From: CAYQEC01 sp964416425
GTDB taxonomy: Bacteria; Actinomycetota; Acidimicrobiia; Spongiisociales; UBA5794
Reading direction: 5' to 3'
DNA length: 64,000 nt
Assembly (NCBI GenBank): GCA_964416425.1
Contig: CAYQEC010000008.1
Coordinates: 29,435 to 93,434 of the forward strand
In this document: positions 25,772 through 33,928 of the stretch, piece after piece
How positions within the stretch are numbered: the stretch's first letter is position 1
Layout of the letters: each line of letters begins with the position of its first letter
Program-made: the position numbers and the translations under genes
The notes under the pieces: generated by a model
Databases searched by the model: none
Told to the model about the DNA's origin: nothing
The model's input: only the letters and a program-made list of their open reading frames with translations

Positions 25772-26964
25772 CCGAGCGCACCCTGCTGCTGTCGCTGTCG
25801 GTCGACGACCCACCGCGGGGCGGCGTCGCCCTCCGCAGCCTCCAGATCGCCGCCATCCTCGCCGATCACGGGCCGCTCGGGATCGTCGTGCTCCGCAAGC
25901 CGATGGCACGCCCCGCCCTCCCTGGCGTGAGGTGGTACGAACCGGCCGACGCCATCTCCCTCACCGAGCTCCCCGACCCCGCCCGGGACCCGTCCTGGCT
26001 GCGCGACGAGAGTTGGGACCCCTCGCTCGCCTACCTCACCGACGGGCTGAGAGCCCACGTGGTGGCGGCCGTCGCCGACTTCGAACCCGACGTGGCGGTG
26101 CTCGATCAGCTCTACCTCGGCGCCTACCGCGACGTGCTGACGGCCGGCGGGGCCCGCAGCGTCCTCAACGAACACAACGTCGAGGCGGACCTGCAGGAGC
26201 AACTCGCCTCCCGCGCCGGCCAGCCCCCGGAGCGGGTGCTCCGCTCCCACTTCGCGGCCCGCATCGCCCAGTTGGAGAGCGCCGTCATCGAGTCGGCGGC
26301 CCAGGTGTGGGTGTGCTCGCCCGATGACCAGGCCGGGATCGCCGACCGCTACGGGCGGGTTCGCGGCGTCTTCGTGATCCCCAATGCCGTCTCCCTCCCG
26401 CCGGAACGTCCCGCCCGCCGCGACCGAGCGCCCGGGGAGGCCCACCTGGTGTTCCCCGGTGACTTCGCCTACCCCCCGAACCGGGAGGCGGCGATGCTCA
26501 TCATCGACCGGCTCGTGCCGGCGCTGCGCCGCCGCCTCGATACCTTCGAGGTGGTGCTGGCCGGGAGGTATCCCACCGCCGAGATGGTGGAAGCCCACCG
26601 CACCGTGCCCGAAGTCCGGGTAACCGGACCGGTGGAGAACATGGCCCCGCTGCTGGCGGAGGCGGACGTCATGGTGGCGCCGCTCCAGGCGGGGAGCGGC
26701 AGCCGCTTCAAGCTGCTGGAGGCGTTCGCCGCCGGCCTCCCGGTCGTGGCCACCGCGAAGGCGGCCGAAGGCCTCGCGGTCGTCGACGGCACCCATACCC
26801 TGCTCGCCGAAGACGTCGAGGGAATGGCCGATGCGGTGACGGCACTGCTGGCCGACCCGGAACGGGCCCGGTCCCTCGCCGACGCCGGGTGGGAACTGGT
26901 GCAGGCGCGGTACTCGTGGCGTGCCGTCGCCGAACTGGTCGACGCCGCGCTCGCCTGGCGGTGA
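25768..26964 (+). CDS. Family 4 glycosyltransferase
   Basis: A 398-residue GT-B enzyme. The N-terminal domain carries GGVALRSLQIAAILAD and the acceptor-side SVLNEHNVEADLQ; the C-terminal nucleotide-sugar domain carries LVFPGDFAYPPNREA, VTGPVENMAPLLAEADVMVA and the donor-site stretch SRFKLLEAFAAGLPVVAT. The NEHN block is typical of PEP-CTERM/exopolysaccharide-type GT4 enzymes. Last gene of the PqqD/kinase operon; its stop is four bases from the stop of the convergent GH3 gene. Confidence 0.9.
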   Translation: MTERTLLLSLSVDDPPRGGVALRSLQIAAILADHGPLGIVVLRKPMARPALPGVRWYEPADAISLTELPDPARDPSWLRDESWDPSLAYLTDGLRAHVVAAVADFEPDVAVLDQLYLGAYRDVLTAGGARSVLNEHNVEADLQEQLASRAGQPPERVLRSHFAARIAQLESAVIESAAQVWVCSPDDQAGIADRYGRVRGVFVIPNAVSLPPERPARRDRAPGEAHLVFPGDFAYPPNREAAMLIIDRLVPALRRRLDTFEVVLAGRYPTAEMVEAHRTVPEVRVTGPVENMAPLLAEADVMVAPLQAGSGSRFKLLEAFAAGLPVVATAKAAEGLAVVDGTHTLLAEDVEGMADAVTALLADPERARSLADAGWELVQARYSWRAVAELVDAALAWR

Positions 26965-26967
26965 CGC

Positions 26968-29403
26968 TCAGCCGGCCGCCGGGACCTCGATCAGGGCGGT
27001 GAGCCGGATGTCACGGGAGGAATGCCCGAGGCGCACCTCGTACTCGCCCGGGTCGAACTGCCATCCCTCGGGCCCGTACCAGGAGAGATCACGCCGGGTC
27101 ACCTCGAAGCCGATCGTGGTCGACTCGCCCGGCTCGAGCCGGATCTTGCGGAAACCCTTCAGCTCCTGGGGCGGATGGTCCCCCTGCCGGGCCTCCGGGC
27201 CCACGTAGAGCTGCACCACCTCCGCACCGGCCCGGTCGCCCGTGTTCTCAATCGTCGCCGCCACCTGCAGCCCGTCGCCGGCGGCGACCACCGCCAGGTC
27301 CCGGTAGCCGAAGGTGGTGTAGGAGAGGCCGTGACCGAAGGGGTAGCGCGGCTCGGTGCCGTCCCGGTCGTAGGCCCGGTAGCCGACGAAGACGCCGTCC
27401 TCGTAGACGTTGTGACCGGGACTCCGCACCGTCAGCTCCGGCACCGGTGCATCCTCGAGACGGCGCGGGAAGGTCATGGGGAGCCGGCCCGAAGCGTCGA
27501 CGCGGCCAAAGAGCACGTCGGCGGCGGCGTGGCCCACCTCCTGGCCCCCGTACCAGAGTTGCGCCACCGCGGCCACCTCGTCGGCCCACGGCATCTCGAC
27601 CGGCGCCCCCGCCGCCACCAGCACCACCGTGGCGGGATTGGCGGCGGCCACCGCCGCCACCAACTCGTCCTGGGCCCCGGGAAGCTTCAGATCGGGCCGG
27701 TCGAAGCTCTCTCCCTCCCACTCCCCGCCGAGCCCGACGACGACCACCGCCACCTCGGCGGCGGCGGCTGCGGCCACGGCCCGGGCGACGAGATCGTCGG
27801 GCTGCGGCGGCCGGTGCCCCACCTCGAGCATCCGGAACCGGCTCTCCCCGGTGGCGGCGAACTCGACGACCAGCTCGTGGGACTCCCCGGCGCCCAGGTC
27901 GAGGGCGACGGAGAGGTCGGTGGGGGCCTGCTCCGGATCCGGGCCGCCCGCCAGCAGCCGCTCCCCGTCCAGCGTCAACCGCACCTCTCCCCCGATCCCG
28001 CCCAGGGTGAGCAGATGCTCGCCGCCGAGCGCGGGGGTGAAGGTGCCGTGGAGTCGAGCCGAGAATTGGCGATACTCGACGTAGCCGTCGCCTTGGCTCC
28101 GCCAGTGGAATCGGCTCTTGCCGGTGGTGAAGGCGCGGATCGGCTCCCCGGCGAGATCGGGGTTGGTGAAGTACTCGATGGTGAACCCGGGTGCCCCGTC
28201 GGCTGCGGTGACGAGCGAGGACGCCAGGGGAGGCGGGGCGACATGGACCACCGTGCCCACCTGGTGGTCAACCACGGTGCCCGGGCCCACCGCCTCCCGG
28301 ATGCCGTCGAGCACCGGCACCGAGTAGTGCACGTTCACTTCGGCGCTGCCGCCGCCCATGATCGGGGTGTGGGCGGCAAGGTCGCCGACCACGACAACGC
28401 GGCGCATCCCTGCCGGGTCCAGCGGCAGGATGCCGTCCCGGTTGCCGAGGACGACGATCGACTCCGCCGCCGCCCGCCGCGCCAGGATCCGGTGCTCCGG
28501 CCGGTCGTCGGCCCGCGGCGACGCCGGCCCCGAAGCGTCGAGGGCGCCGGTGCGCACCATCAGCCGCAGCAGGCGCCGCACCTTGTCGTCGAGCCCGGCC
28601 TCGTCGAGGTCGCCGCGGGCGAGGGCGGCCTCGACATGCCCGGGCGCCATCCACCGTGCCGGACCCGGCATCTCCAGGTCGAGGCCGCCGGCCGGCGTCG
28701 CCTCCCCGTTGGTGCCGCCCCAGTCGGACATGACGATGCCGTCGAACCCCCACTCGCCCTTGAGCACGTCGAGGAGCAACGGGTGCTCCGCGGCGTAGAC
28801 GCCGTTGATCCGGTTGTAGCCCGACATCGCCGACCACGGGCCCGCCTCGGCGACGGCGGTCTCGAACGGCGCCAGGTAGACCTCACGCAGCGGTCGTTCC
28901 TCCACATCCGAGCTCATCGACCTCCGCTCGAACTCGGCGTCGTTGCACACAAGATGCTTGATGCAGGCCCCCACCCCGCGTGATTGCACCCCGGAGATGA
29001 ACGCCACCGCCATGCGTCCGGTGAGGTAGGGGTCTTCCGAGTAGCACTCGAAGACACGGCCGCCGCGGGGGTAGCGCTGGATGTTCACGGTAGGGGCCAG
29101 CAGCACGTGAGCCCCCTTGGAGCGGGTCTCATCGGCGAGAGCCGCCCCCACCTCACCCACCAGGTCGACGTCCCAGGTGGCGGCCAGGGCCGCCCCGGCC
29201 GGGAAGCAAGCCGAGGTGGGCCCGTGGTTCTCGTCTCCGCCGCGGGCCCCGTTGGGCCCGTCGGTCACCGTGAGACGGGGAATGCCGTGACGCTCGATCG
29301 GCACCGTGCTCCACCGATCCGATCCGGCCAGTAGCGCAACCTTCTCTTCGTGAGTGAGCTGCGCCAGCAACTCCTCGGCGCGATCGAACCCCGCTCCCGG
29401 CAT
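26968..29403 (-). CDS. GH3 beta-glucosidase with PA14 insert
   Basis: An 811-residue cytosolic-looking enzyme (no signal peptide). The GH3 barrel has KHLVCNDAEFERRS and nucleophile D227 in GFDGIVMSDWGGTNG; the second domain has VVVVGLGGEWEGESFDRPDL; a PA14 domain is inserted at about 380-540 (FTIEYFTNPDLAGEP, FSARLHGTF). A fibronectin III-like domain closes the protein. The PA14 insert narrows the substrate pocket in characterised relatives toward short beta-glucosides. ATG 29403 follows GGGAG. It lies 58 bases downstream of the shikimate-kinase-like gene. Confidence 0.93.
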   Translation of the reverse strand: MPGAGFDRAEELLAQLTHEEKVALLAGSDRWSTVPIERHGIPRLTVTDGPNGARGGDENHGPTSACFPAGAALAATWDVDLVGEVGAALADETRSKGAHVLLAPTVNIQRYPRGGRVFECYSEDPYLTGRMAVAFISGVQSRGVGACIKHLVCNDAEFERRSMSSDVEERPLREVYLAPFETAVAEAGPWSAMSGYNRINGVYAAEHPLLLDVLKGEWGFDGIVMSDWGGTNGEATPAGGLDLEMPGPARWMAPGHVEAALARGDLDEAGLDDKVRRLLRLMVRTGALDASGPASPRADDRPEHRILARRAAAESIVVLGNRDGILPLDPAGMRRVVVVGDLAAHTPIMGGGSAEVNVHYSVPVLDGIREAVGPGTVVDHQVGTVVHVAPPPLASSLVTAADGAPGFTIEYFTNPDLAGEPIRAFTTGKSRFHWRSQGDGYVEYRQFSARLHGTFTPALGGEHLLTLGGIGGEVRLTLDGERLLAGGPDPEQAPTDLSVALDLGAGESHELVVEFAATGESRFRMLEVGHRPPQPDDLVARAVAAAAAAEVAVVVVGLGGEWEGESFDRPDLKLPGAQDELVAAVAAANPATVVLVAAGAPVEMPWADEVAAVAQLWYGGQEVGHAAADVLFGRVDASGRLPMTFPRRLEDAPVPELTVRSPGHNVYEDGVFVGYRAYDRDGTEPRYPFGHGLSYTTFGYRDLAVVAAGDGLQVAATIENTGDRAGAEVVQLYVGPEARQGDHPPQELKGFRKIRLEPGESTTIGFEVTRRDLSWYGPEGWQFDPGEYEVRLGHSSRDIRLTALIEVPAAG

Positions 29404-29461
29404 GGCGTCTCCCGTGATCGTCCGGCTCGTCGGCGCGGCAGCCTACCGAACCGCCGGCGTC

Positions 29462-29968
29462 TCAAGCCAAGACGTGATGCAGCACCTGTGCCGCCGCCTC
29501 GCCGGCATCGATCGAGGTGACGTCGACGACCAGCGATGCCACCGCCAGGGTGCGCTCCCGCCGTTCCCGGGCGAGGGTACGGGCCTCCTCCAGGTCGAGT
29601 GGGCGCCGGTGATCGCCGGCGCCGGCCCGAGCCCGCAGCACCACCGGGTCGCCGTCGAGCAGCACCACCGTCAGCGCCGGATCGGCGAGGGCGTCGACCA
29701 GGTCGGGCCGGTCGGCGATGCTCGCCGCCGGTGCGATCACGGCGGGTCCCTCCCGATCCAGCGCCTCTCGCAGGGCGTCGGCTTCAGCCTGGTGCAACCA
29801 GGCGACACCGTGTTGTCGTGCAAGGGCGCGGCCACTCTCCCCGAAGCGCTCCTCGATCTGCCGGTCGGAATCGACCAGCGGGCGTCCCAGGGCGGCGGCC
29901 ACCTTGGCGCCGACCGTGGTCTTGCCCGATCCCATCTCACCGATCAGCACGAGATGCCCGTCACGCAT
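29462..29968 (-). CDS. Shikimate-kinase-like P-loop kinase, substrate site altered
   Basis: A 168-residue protein with the shikimate kinase layout: Walker A GEMGSGKTTVG, PLVDSDRQIEERFGESG and a C-terminal RERRERTLA segment. The residues that bind shikimate are not kept: the arginine of the usual FRxxE is replaced in LHQAEAD, and the GGG motif reads PAASI. It is therefore a small-molecule kinase of unknown substrate rather than AroK. The start is leaderless: TAGCCT at 29975-29980 (minus strand) lies six bases before ATG 29968. Confidence 0.8.
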   Translation of the reverse strand: MRDGHLVLIGEMGSGKTTVGAKVAAALGRPLVDSDRQIEERFGESGRALARQHGVAWLHQAEADALREALDREGPAVIAPAASIADRPDLVDALADPALTVVLLDGDPVVLRARAGAGDHRRPLDLEEARTLARERRERTLAVASLVVDVTSIDAGEAAAQVLHHVLA

Positions 29969-29974
29969 CGCGCC

Positions 29975-29980
29975 AGGCTA
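29975..29980 (-). promoter_or_regulatory. -10 box (TAGCCT) for a leaderless transcript
   Basis: On the minus strand TAGCCT precedes the ATG at 29968 by exactly six bases; there is no ribosome site. The promoter may also serve the GH3 gene downstream. Confidence 0.45.
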
Positions 29981-30081
29981 CGGCACCGGCGGCCGCGGGA
30001 GCCGGCACCGCTCCGCTCCCCCGCGCCGCTGGCGGCCCGGTCCGGCCGGGCATATCGTGGAGAGAGCAAGAGGAGGCCAGG

Positions 30082-31215
30082 GTGACGACGGACGTCCCGG
30101 CGGGACCGATCATCCCGACCACGTACTGGCATCGGCGGCACGACGGGCGCATCCAATGCGACCTCTGCCCCCGAGAGTGCAAGCTGCGAGAGGGGCAACG
30201 CGGCCTGTGCTTCGTGCGCGCCCGCCGCGGCGACCGGATCGTGCTCACCAGCTACGGGCGATCCAGCGGGTTCTGCGTGGACCCGATCGAGAAGAAGCCC
30301 TTCTACCACTTCCTCCCGGGAACCCCGGTGCTCTCGTTCGGCACCGCCGGGTGCAACCTGGCCTGCCGCCACTGCCAGAACTGGGACATTTCGAGAGCCC
30401 GGGCCGACGACGTGCTGGCCGACGCCGCCACCCCGGAGCAGATCGCCAGCGCCGCAGCCGCCCTCGACTGCCGCAGCGTCGCCTTCACCTACAACGACCC
30501 GGTCGTCTTTCACGAGTACGCCGTCGACGTCGCCGCCGCCTGCCGCGAGATCGGCATCCATCCCGTGGCCGTCACCGCCGGCTACGTCAATCCGGCACCC
30601 CGAGCCGAGTTCTACGCCAAGATGGACGCCGCCAACATCGATCTCAAGGCGTTCGACGACGACGTCTACCGGCACACCTGCGGCGGCCACCTCCAGCCGG
30701 TGCTCGACACCCTGCAGTACGTGGCGACCGAGACCGACGTGTGGCTCGAGGTCACCGCCCTGCTCATCCCGGGCCTCAACGACGGCGACGCCGCCATCGA
30801 TGCCATGACCCGCTGGATCGCCGCCCGTCTCGGCCCCGACGTCCCGCTCCACTTCTCGGCGTTCCACCCCGCATTCCGCATGTCCGACGTCCCCCCGACG
30901 CCGCTCGACACGCTGCGCCGGGCCCGCACCGTCGCACTCCAAAACGGGCTCCGTCACGTCTACCTCGGCAACGTCCAGGATCTCGAAGGGCAGACGACCT
31001 GGTGCCCCGCCTGCGGCGCCTCCCTCGTCGAGCGCGACGGCTACCGGCTGGGACGATGGGGGCTCGACGCCCGGGGCCGCTGCCTCGGCTGCGGCACCCG
31101 GTGCGCCGGGATGTTCGAGGATCGCCCGGGATCGTGGGGAGGACGGCGACGGCCGATCCGGCTCGCCGCCCGCCCCGATCCTGCGCCCGGCCCCGGCCTC
31201 CCGCAGGGCCGCTGA
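30082..31215 (+). CDS. amrS: AmmeMemoRadiSam system radical SAM enzyme
   Basis: 377 residues. The N-terminal CDLCPRECKLREGQRGLC is the family signature; the radical SAM cluster motif is AGCNLACRHCQNWDIS (CxxxCxxC); FTYNDPVVFHEYA and DAANIDLKAFDDDVY follow. The C-terminus adds two CxxC pairs (TTWCPACGASL and GRCLGCGTRC), a probable zinc-ribbon. GTG 30082 lies five bases after AGGAGG. It converges on the amrB gene. The family is conserved with Memo and AMMECR1 proteins but its reaction is not established. Confidence 0.92.
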   Translation: MTTDVPAGPIIPTTYWHRRHDGRIQCDLCPRECKLREGQRGLCFVRARRGDRIVLTSYGRSSGFCVDPIEKKPFYHFLPGTPVLSFGTAGCNLACRHCQNWDISRARADDVLADAATPEQIASAAAALDCRSVAFTYNDPVVFHEYAVDVAAACREIGIHPVAVTAGYVNPAPRAEFYAKMDAANIDLKAFDDDVYRHTCGGHLQPVLDTLQYVATETDVWLEVTALLIPGLNDGDAAIDAMTRWIAARLGPDVPLHFSAFHPAFRMSDVPPTPLDTLRRARTVALQNGLRHVYLGNVQDLEGQTTWCPACGASLVERDGYRLGRWGLDARGRCLGCGTRCAGMFEDRPGSWGGRRRPIRLAARPDPAPGPGLPQGR

Positions 31216-31228
31216 CCAGGCGGGGCCG

Positions 31229-32047
31229 TCACCGCAGCGGGCCGAGCACGAACGCCCCGTAGCCCACCACCCGTTCCACGGACCCGGCGGTGTCGCCCGA
31301 GGTGCGGAGATCGAGCCGCCGGCACCGCCACCCGCGGCGCCGTGCCACCGCCAGGGCGGCCCGGAGCGCCGTCCCGCCGCAGGCGGCGCGGGGTTCGATC
31401 TCGTCCGGACGCAGCCGCTCGACCGCGGAAGCCGTCCGGCTGTCGGCACGGCGGGCCGCTTCCAGATCGAGGTAGTGGGAGAGATCGGAACTGACGATGA
31501 CGACCGTGTCCTCGCTCTGCAGCGCCTCGTCGACGACGGCGGCGGCCGCAACCGGGTCGGCGTCGCCCGTCAGCACCGGCACCACCGACACGGCCGGCAA
31601 CGTGAGTTGAAGGAACGGGAGCTGCACTTCGAGGCTGTGCTCCCGATCGTGGGCGGCCGGGCGAGCGTGCACCCGCCGCATCGCTTCGAAACGGCCGGTC
31701 AGGTCGGGATCCACCGGCACCTCGCCGAGGGGAGTGGCGAAGGCGACCGCACCCGCGGTGGCGAGACCGGCGAATCCGACGAAATGGGAAGGACCGATCA
31801 CCACCACCCGCTCCACCCCCTCCCCGGCCGTCTGCAGCGCGGCGTATCCGGTCGCCGCCACCGGTCCGGAGTAGACGTAGCCGGCGTGGGGGACGACGAG
31901 GATCCGCGGCAGGATCGTGGTCGGGATCGCCGGCGCCTCCGAAAGCAGGCGCCGCACCATCGCCTCGAGACAGACGGGATCGGCCGGGTAGAACGAACCG
32001 GCCACGACGGGACGGCGGATCCCTGGGCCGGATGATCTCTGTCGCAT
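31229..32047 (-). CDS. amrB: AmmeMemoRadiSam system protein B (Memo family)
   Basis: 272 residues of the MEMO1 fold, related to class III extradiol dioxygenases. Motifs: PVVAGSFYPADPVCLEAMVR, LVVPHAGYVYSGPVAATGYA, VVVIGPSHFVGFAGLAT, DREHSLEVQLPFLQ and VSSDLSHYLD. The His residues in PHAGY, GPSH and DREHS are the presumed metal ligands. In many bacteria an AMMECR1 domain is fused or adjacent; none is found here. Confidence 0.92.
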   Translation of the reverse strand: MRQRSSGPGIRRPVVAGSFYPADPVCLEAMVRRLLSEAPAIPTTILPRILVVPHAGYVYSGPVAATGYAALQTAGEGVERVVVIGPSHFVGFAGLATAGAVAFATPLGEVPVDPDLTGRFEAMRRVHARPAAHDREHSLEVQLPFLQLTLPAVSVVPVLTGDADPVAAAAVVDEALQSEDTVVIVSSDLSHYLDLEAARRADSRTASAVERLRPDEIEPRAACGGTALRAALAVARRRGWRCRRLDLRTSGDTAGSVERVVGYGAFVLGPLR

Positions 32048-32281
32048 CGTTCACCCCACTCCGGTCCACACGGTACCGGCCGCAACGGCGCGATCTCGAA
32101 TCCTGCCCTCCGGTTGATCCGCACCCAAACCTCAGGTATGGGCGGCGCCCGTCCGAAGTGCGGGAATCATGGTATCGATATCGAGGCCCCGCGAACGACG
32201 CTCGAAAGCGGGGGCGCAACGTCATGATCGGCGCCATCGCGGTCGGGGGTCTCCTGCTCTCTGGGATCATCACCGCCCAGG

Positions 32282-32584
32282 CGGCGGATCGACGGAAAGG
32301 AGCCCGAACCCTTCCACTACGTCGACCGGGGATCAATGGCGACGTTGGGCCGGAAGGCGGCGGTGGCGGTGATCCGGCGGGTTCATCTGTGGGGCCTCGC
32401 CGCCTGGCTCTCCTGGCTGTTCGTGCACATCCTCTTCCTGATCGGGTTCCGCAATCGGGCCATCGTGCTCTTCGAGTGGGCCCGCTCCTACCTCACGTAC
32501 TCCCGCAGTGCCCGCCTCATCCTGCACGACCCCGCTCCCGAGGCAACGGAAGAGCCGGATCCTCCGTCCCCGGCGGCAGGGTGA
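32282..32584 (+). pseudogene. 3' remnant of a type II NADH dehydrogenase gene
   Basis: About 100 codons match the C-terminal, membrane-binding end of NDH-2: DGKEPEPFHYVDRGSMATLG, then WLSWLFVHILFLIGFRNRAI and FEWARSYLTYSRSARLI. The FAD- and NADH-binding parts that should precede it are absent; upstream DNA (32048-32281) is the spacer of amrB and carries a short hydrophobic frame from 32224 in a different frame. ATG 32336 could initiate an 82-residue peptide, but it would have no catalytic domain. It overlaps the convergent acr3 gene by 68 bases. I read it as a deletion remnant or assembly chimera. Confidence 0.65.
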
Positions 32585-33671
32585 TCGTGGTGTCGTCGGC
32601 CGGGTAGAAACGGCGCCGGGCCCACAGCGCCACCGAGACCAGGCCGACCAGGACCGGGACCTCGATGAGGGGCCCGACCACTCCGGCGAGCGCCTCCCCC
32701 GACGTGACGCCGAAGACGCCGATGGCGACGGCGATCGCCAGCTCGAAGTTGTTGCCGGCCGCCGTGAACGCCACCGTCGTGTTCCTCGCGTATGAGAACC
32801 CGAGCCGGAGGCCGAGCCAGAAAGAGACACCCCACATCAATCCGAAGTAGGCGAGCAATGGCAGCGCGATTCGTGCCACGTCGCCCGGCTGCGAGGTGAT
32901 GGTCTCACCCTGGAGGGCGAACAGGATCACCACCGTGAACAGCAGCCCCCACAGGGCGATCGGGCCGATTCTGGGCAGGAAGCGGGTCTCGTACCACTCC
33001 CGGCCGCGGCGTGCCTCGCCCCAGCGCCGGGTCAGGTAGCCGGCAGCGAGGGGGATGCCGAGGAAGACGAGCACCACCCGGGCGATCTCCCACATCGACA
33101 CGTCGAGGGTGGCGGTGTCGAGCCCGAGCCACCCGGGGAGCAGCTCCAGGTAGAAGTAGCCGAGGAGGGAGTAGGCGACGATCTGGAACACGGAGTTCAG
33201 CGCCACCAGCACGGCGGCGGCCTCCCGATCGCCGCAGGCGAGGTCGTTCCAGATCAGCACCATGGCGATGCAGCGAGCGAGGCCCACGATGATCAACCCG
33301 GTGCGGTACTCCGGCAGGTCGGGTAGCAGGAGCCAGGCGAGGGCGAACATGAGCGCCGGGCCGATCACCCAGTTGAGGACGAGCGAGGTGGCCATCATGG
33401 TGCGGTCGGCGGCCACCTCCCCCACCTGGGAGTAGCGCACCTTGGCCAGGACGGGGTACATCATCGCCAGCAGGCCGAGGGCGATGGGGAGCGACACCGT
33501 GCCGATCTTGACGGCGTCGAGGGCGTCGTTGAGGTCCGGGAAGAGCCGCCCGAGTCCGAGGCCGGCGACCATCGCCAGCAGGATCCACACCGGGAGGAAC
33601 CGGTCGAGCCGGGAGAGGCGCTGCAGGACGGGAGCTTCGACCTCGGCAGCGAGCGCTCCAGGAAGGCTCAC
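32517..33671 (-). CDS. arsB: ACR3-family arsenite efflux transporter
   Basis: 384 residues with ten membrane segments. ACR3 blocks: MMYPVLAKVRYSQVGEVAAD, GLARCIAMVLIWNDLACGD with the essential cysteine, and FTAAGNNFELAIAVAIGVFG. It exports arsenite or antimonite using the proton gradient. GTG 33671 overlaps the stop of the thioredoxin-like gene as GTGA; the frame is open far upstream through that gene but lacks transporter sequence. Last gene of the arsR operon. Confidence 0.93.
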   Translation of the reverse strand: MSLPGALAAEVEAPVLQRLSRLDRFLPVWILLAMVAGLGLGRLFPDLNDALDAVKIGTVSLPIALGLLAMMYPVLAKVRYSQVGEVAADRTMMATSLVLNWVIGPALMFALAWLLLPDLPEYRTGLIIVGLARCIAMVLIWNDLACGDREAAAVLVALNSVFQIVAYSLLGYFYLELLPGWLGLDTATLDVSMWEIARVVLVFLGIPLAAGYLTRRWGEARRGREWYETRFLPRIGPIALWGLLFTVVILFALQGETITSQPGDVARIALPLLAYFGLMWGVSFWLGLRLGFSYARNTTVAFTAAGNNFELAIAVAIGVFGVTSGEALAGVVGPLIEVPVLVGLVSVALWARRRFYPADDTTITLPPGTEDPALPLPRERGRAG

Positions 33672-33910
33672 GCCGGGCTGGCGCCGAGAATCGCCTGCAA
33701 TTCCTCGACGGTCGGGACCCGGCCCATGACGACGACCTCGTCGTTGAGGACGAGCGCCGGGGTGCTCATCACGCCGTAGCCGGCGATCTCGGCGAAGTCG
33801 GTGACCTTGGCGACCTCCGCGTCCATCCCGAGCATGCCGAGCGCGCGCGTGGTGCGCTCCTCGAGTGCAAGGCAATTGGCGCATCCCGATCCCAGAACCT
33901 TGATCTCCAT
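33668..33910 (-). CDS. Small thioredoxin-like redox protein
   Basis: 80 residues of the 'redox-active disulfide protein 2' type: MEIKVLGSGCANCLALEERT with a CxxC pair and STPALVLNDEVVVMGRVP with the cis-proline. In arsenic operons such proteins are thought to supply reductant or handle thiolated metal. It sits between the permease and acr3 and overlaps acr3 by four bases. Confidence 0.9.
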   Translation of the reverse strand: MEIKVLGSGCANCLALEERTTRALGMLGMDAEVAKVTDFAEIAGYGVMSTPALVLNDEVVVMGRVPTVEELQAILGASPA

Positions 33911-33928
33911 CTCGTGTGTTTCCTCTCG

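Noticed and set aside
20850..26964. Ordinary lasso-peptide cluster
   Set aside because: No asparagine-synthetase-like cyclase, no transglutaminase-like protease and no typical precursor gene are present, although several accessory genes resemble that class.
27022..28983. 653-residue open frame antisense to the first GH3 gene
   Set aside because: Complement of conserved GH3 and PA14 sequence; composition-biased and without motifs.
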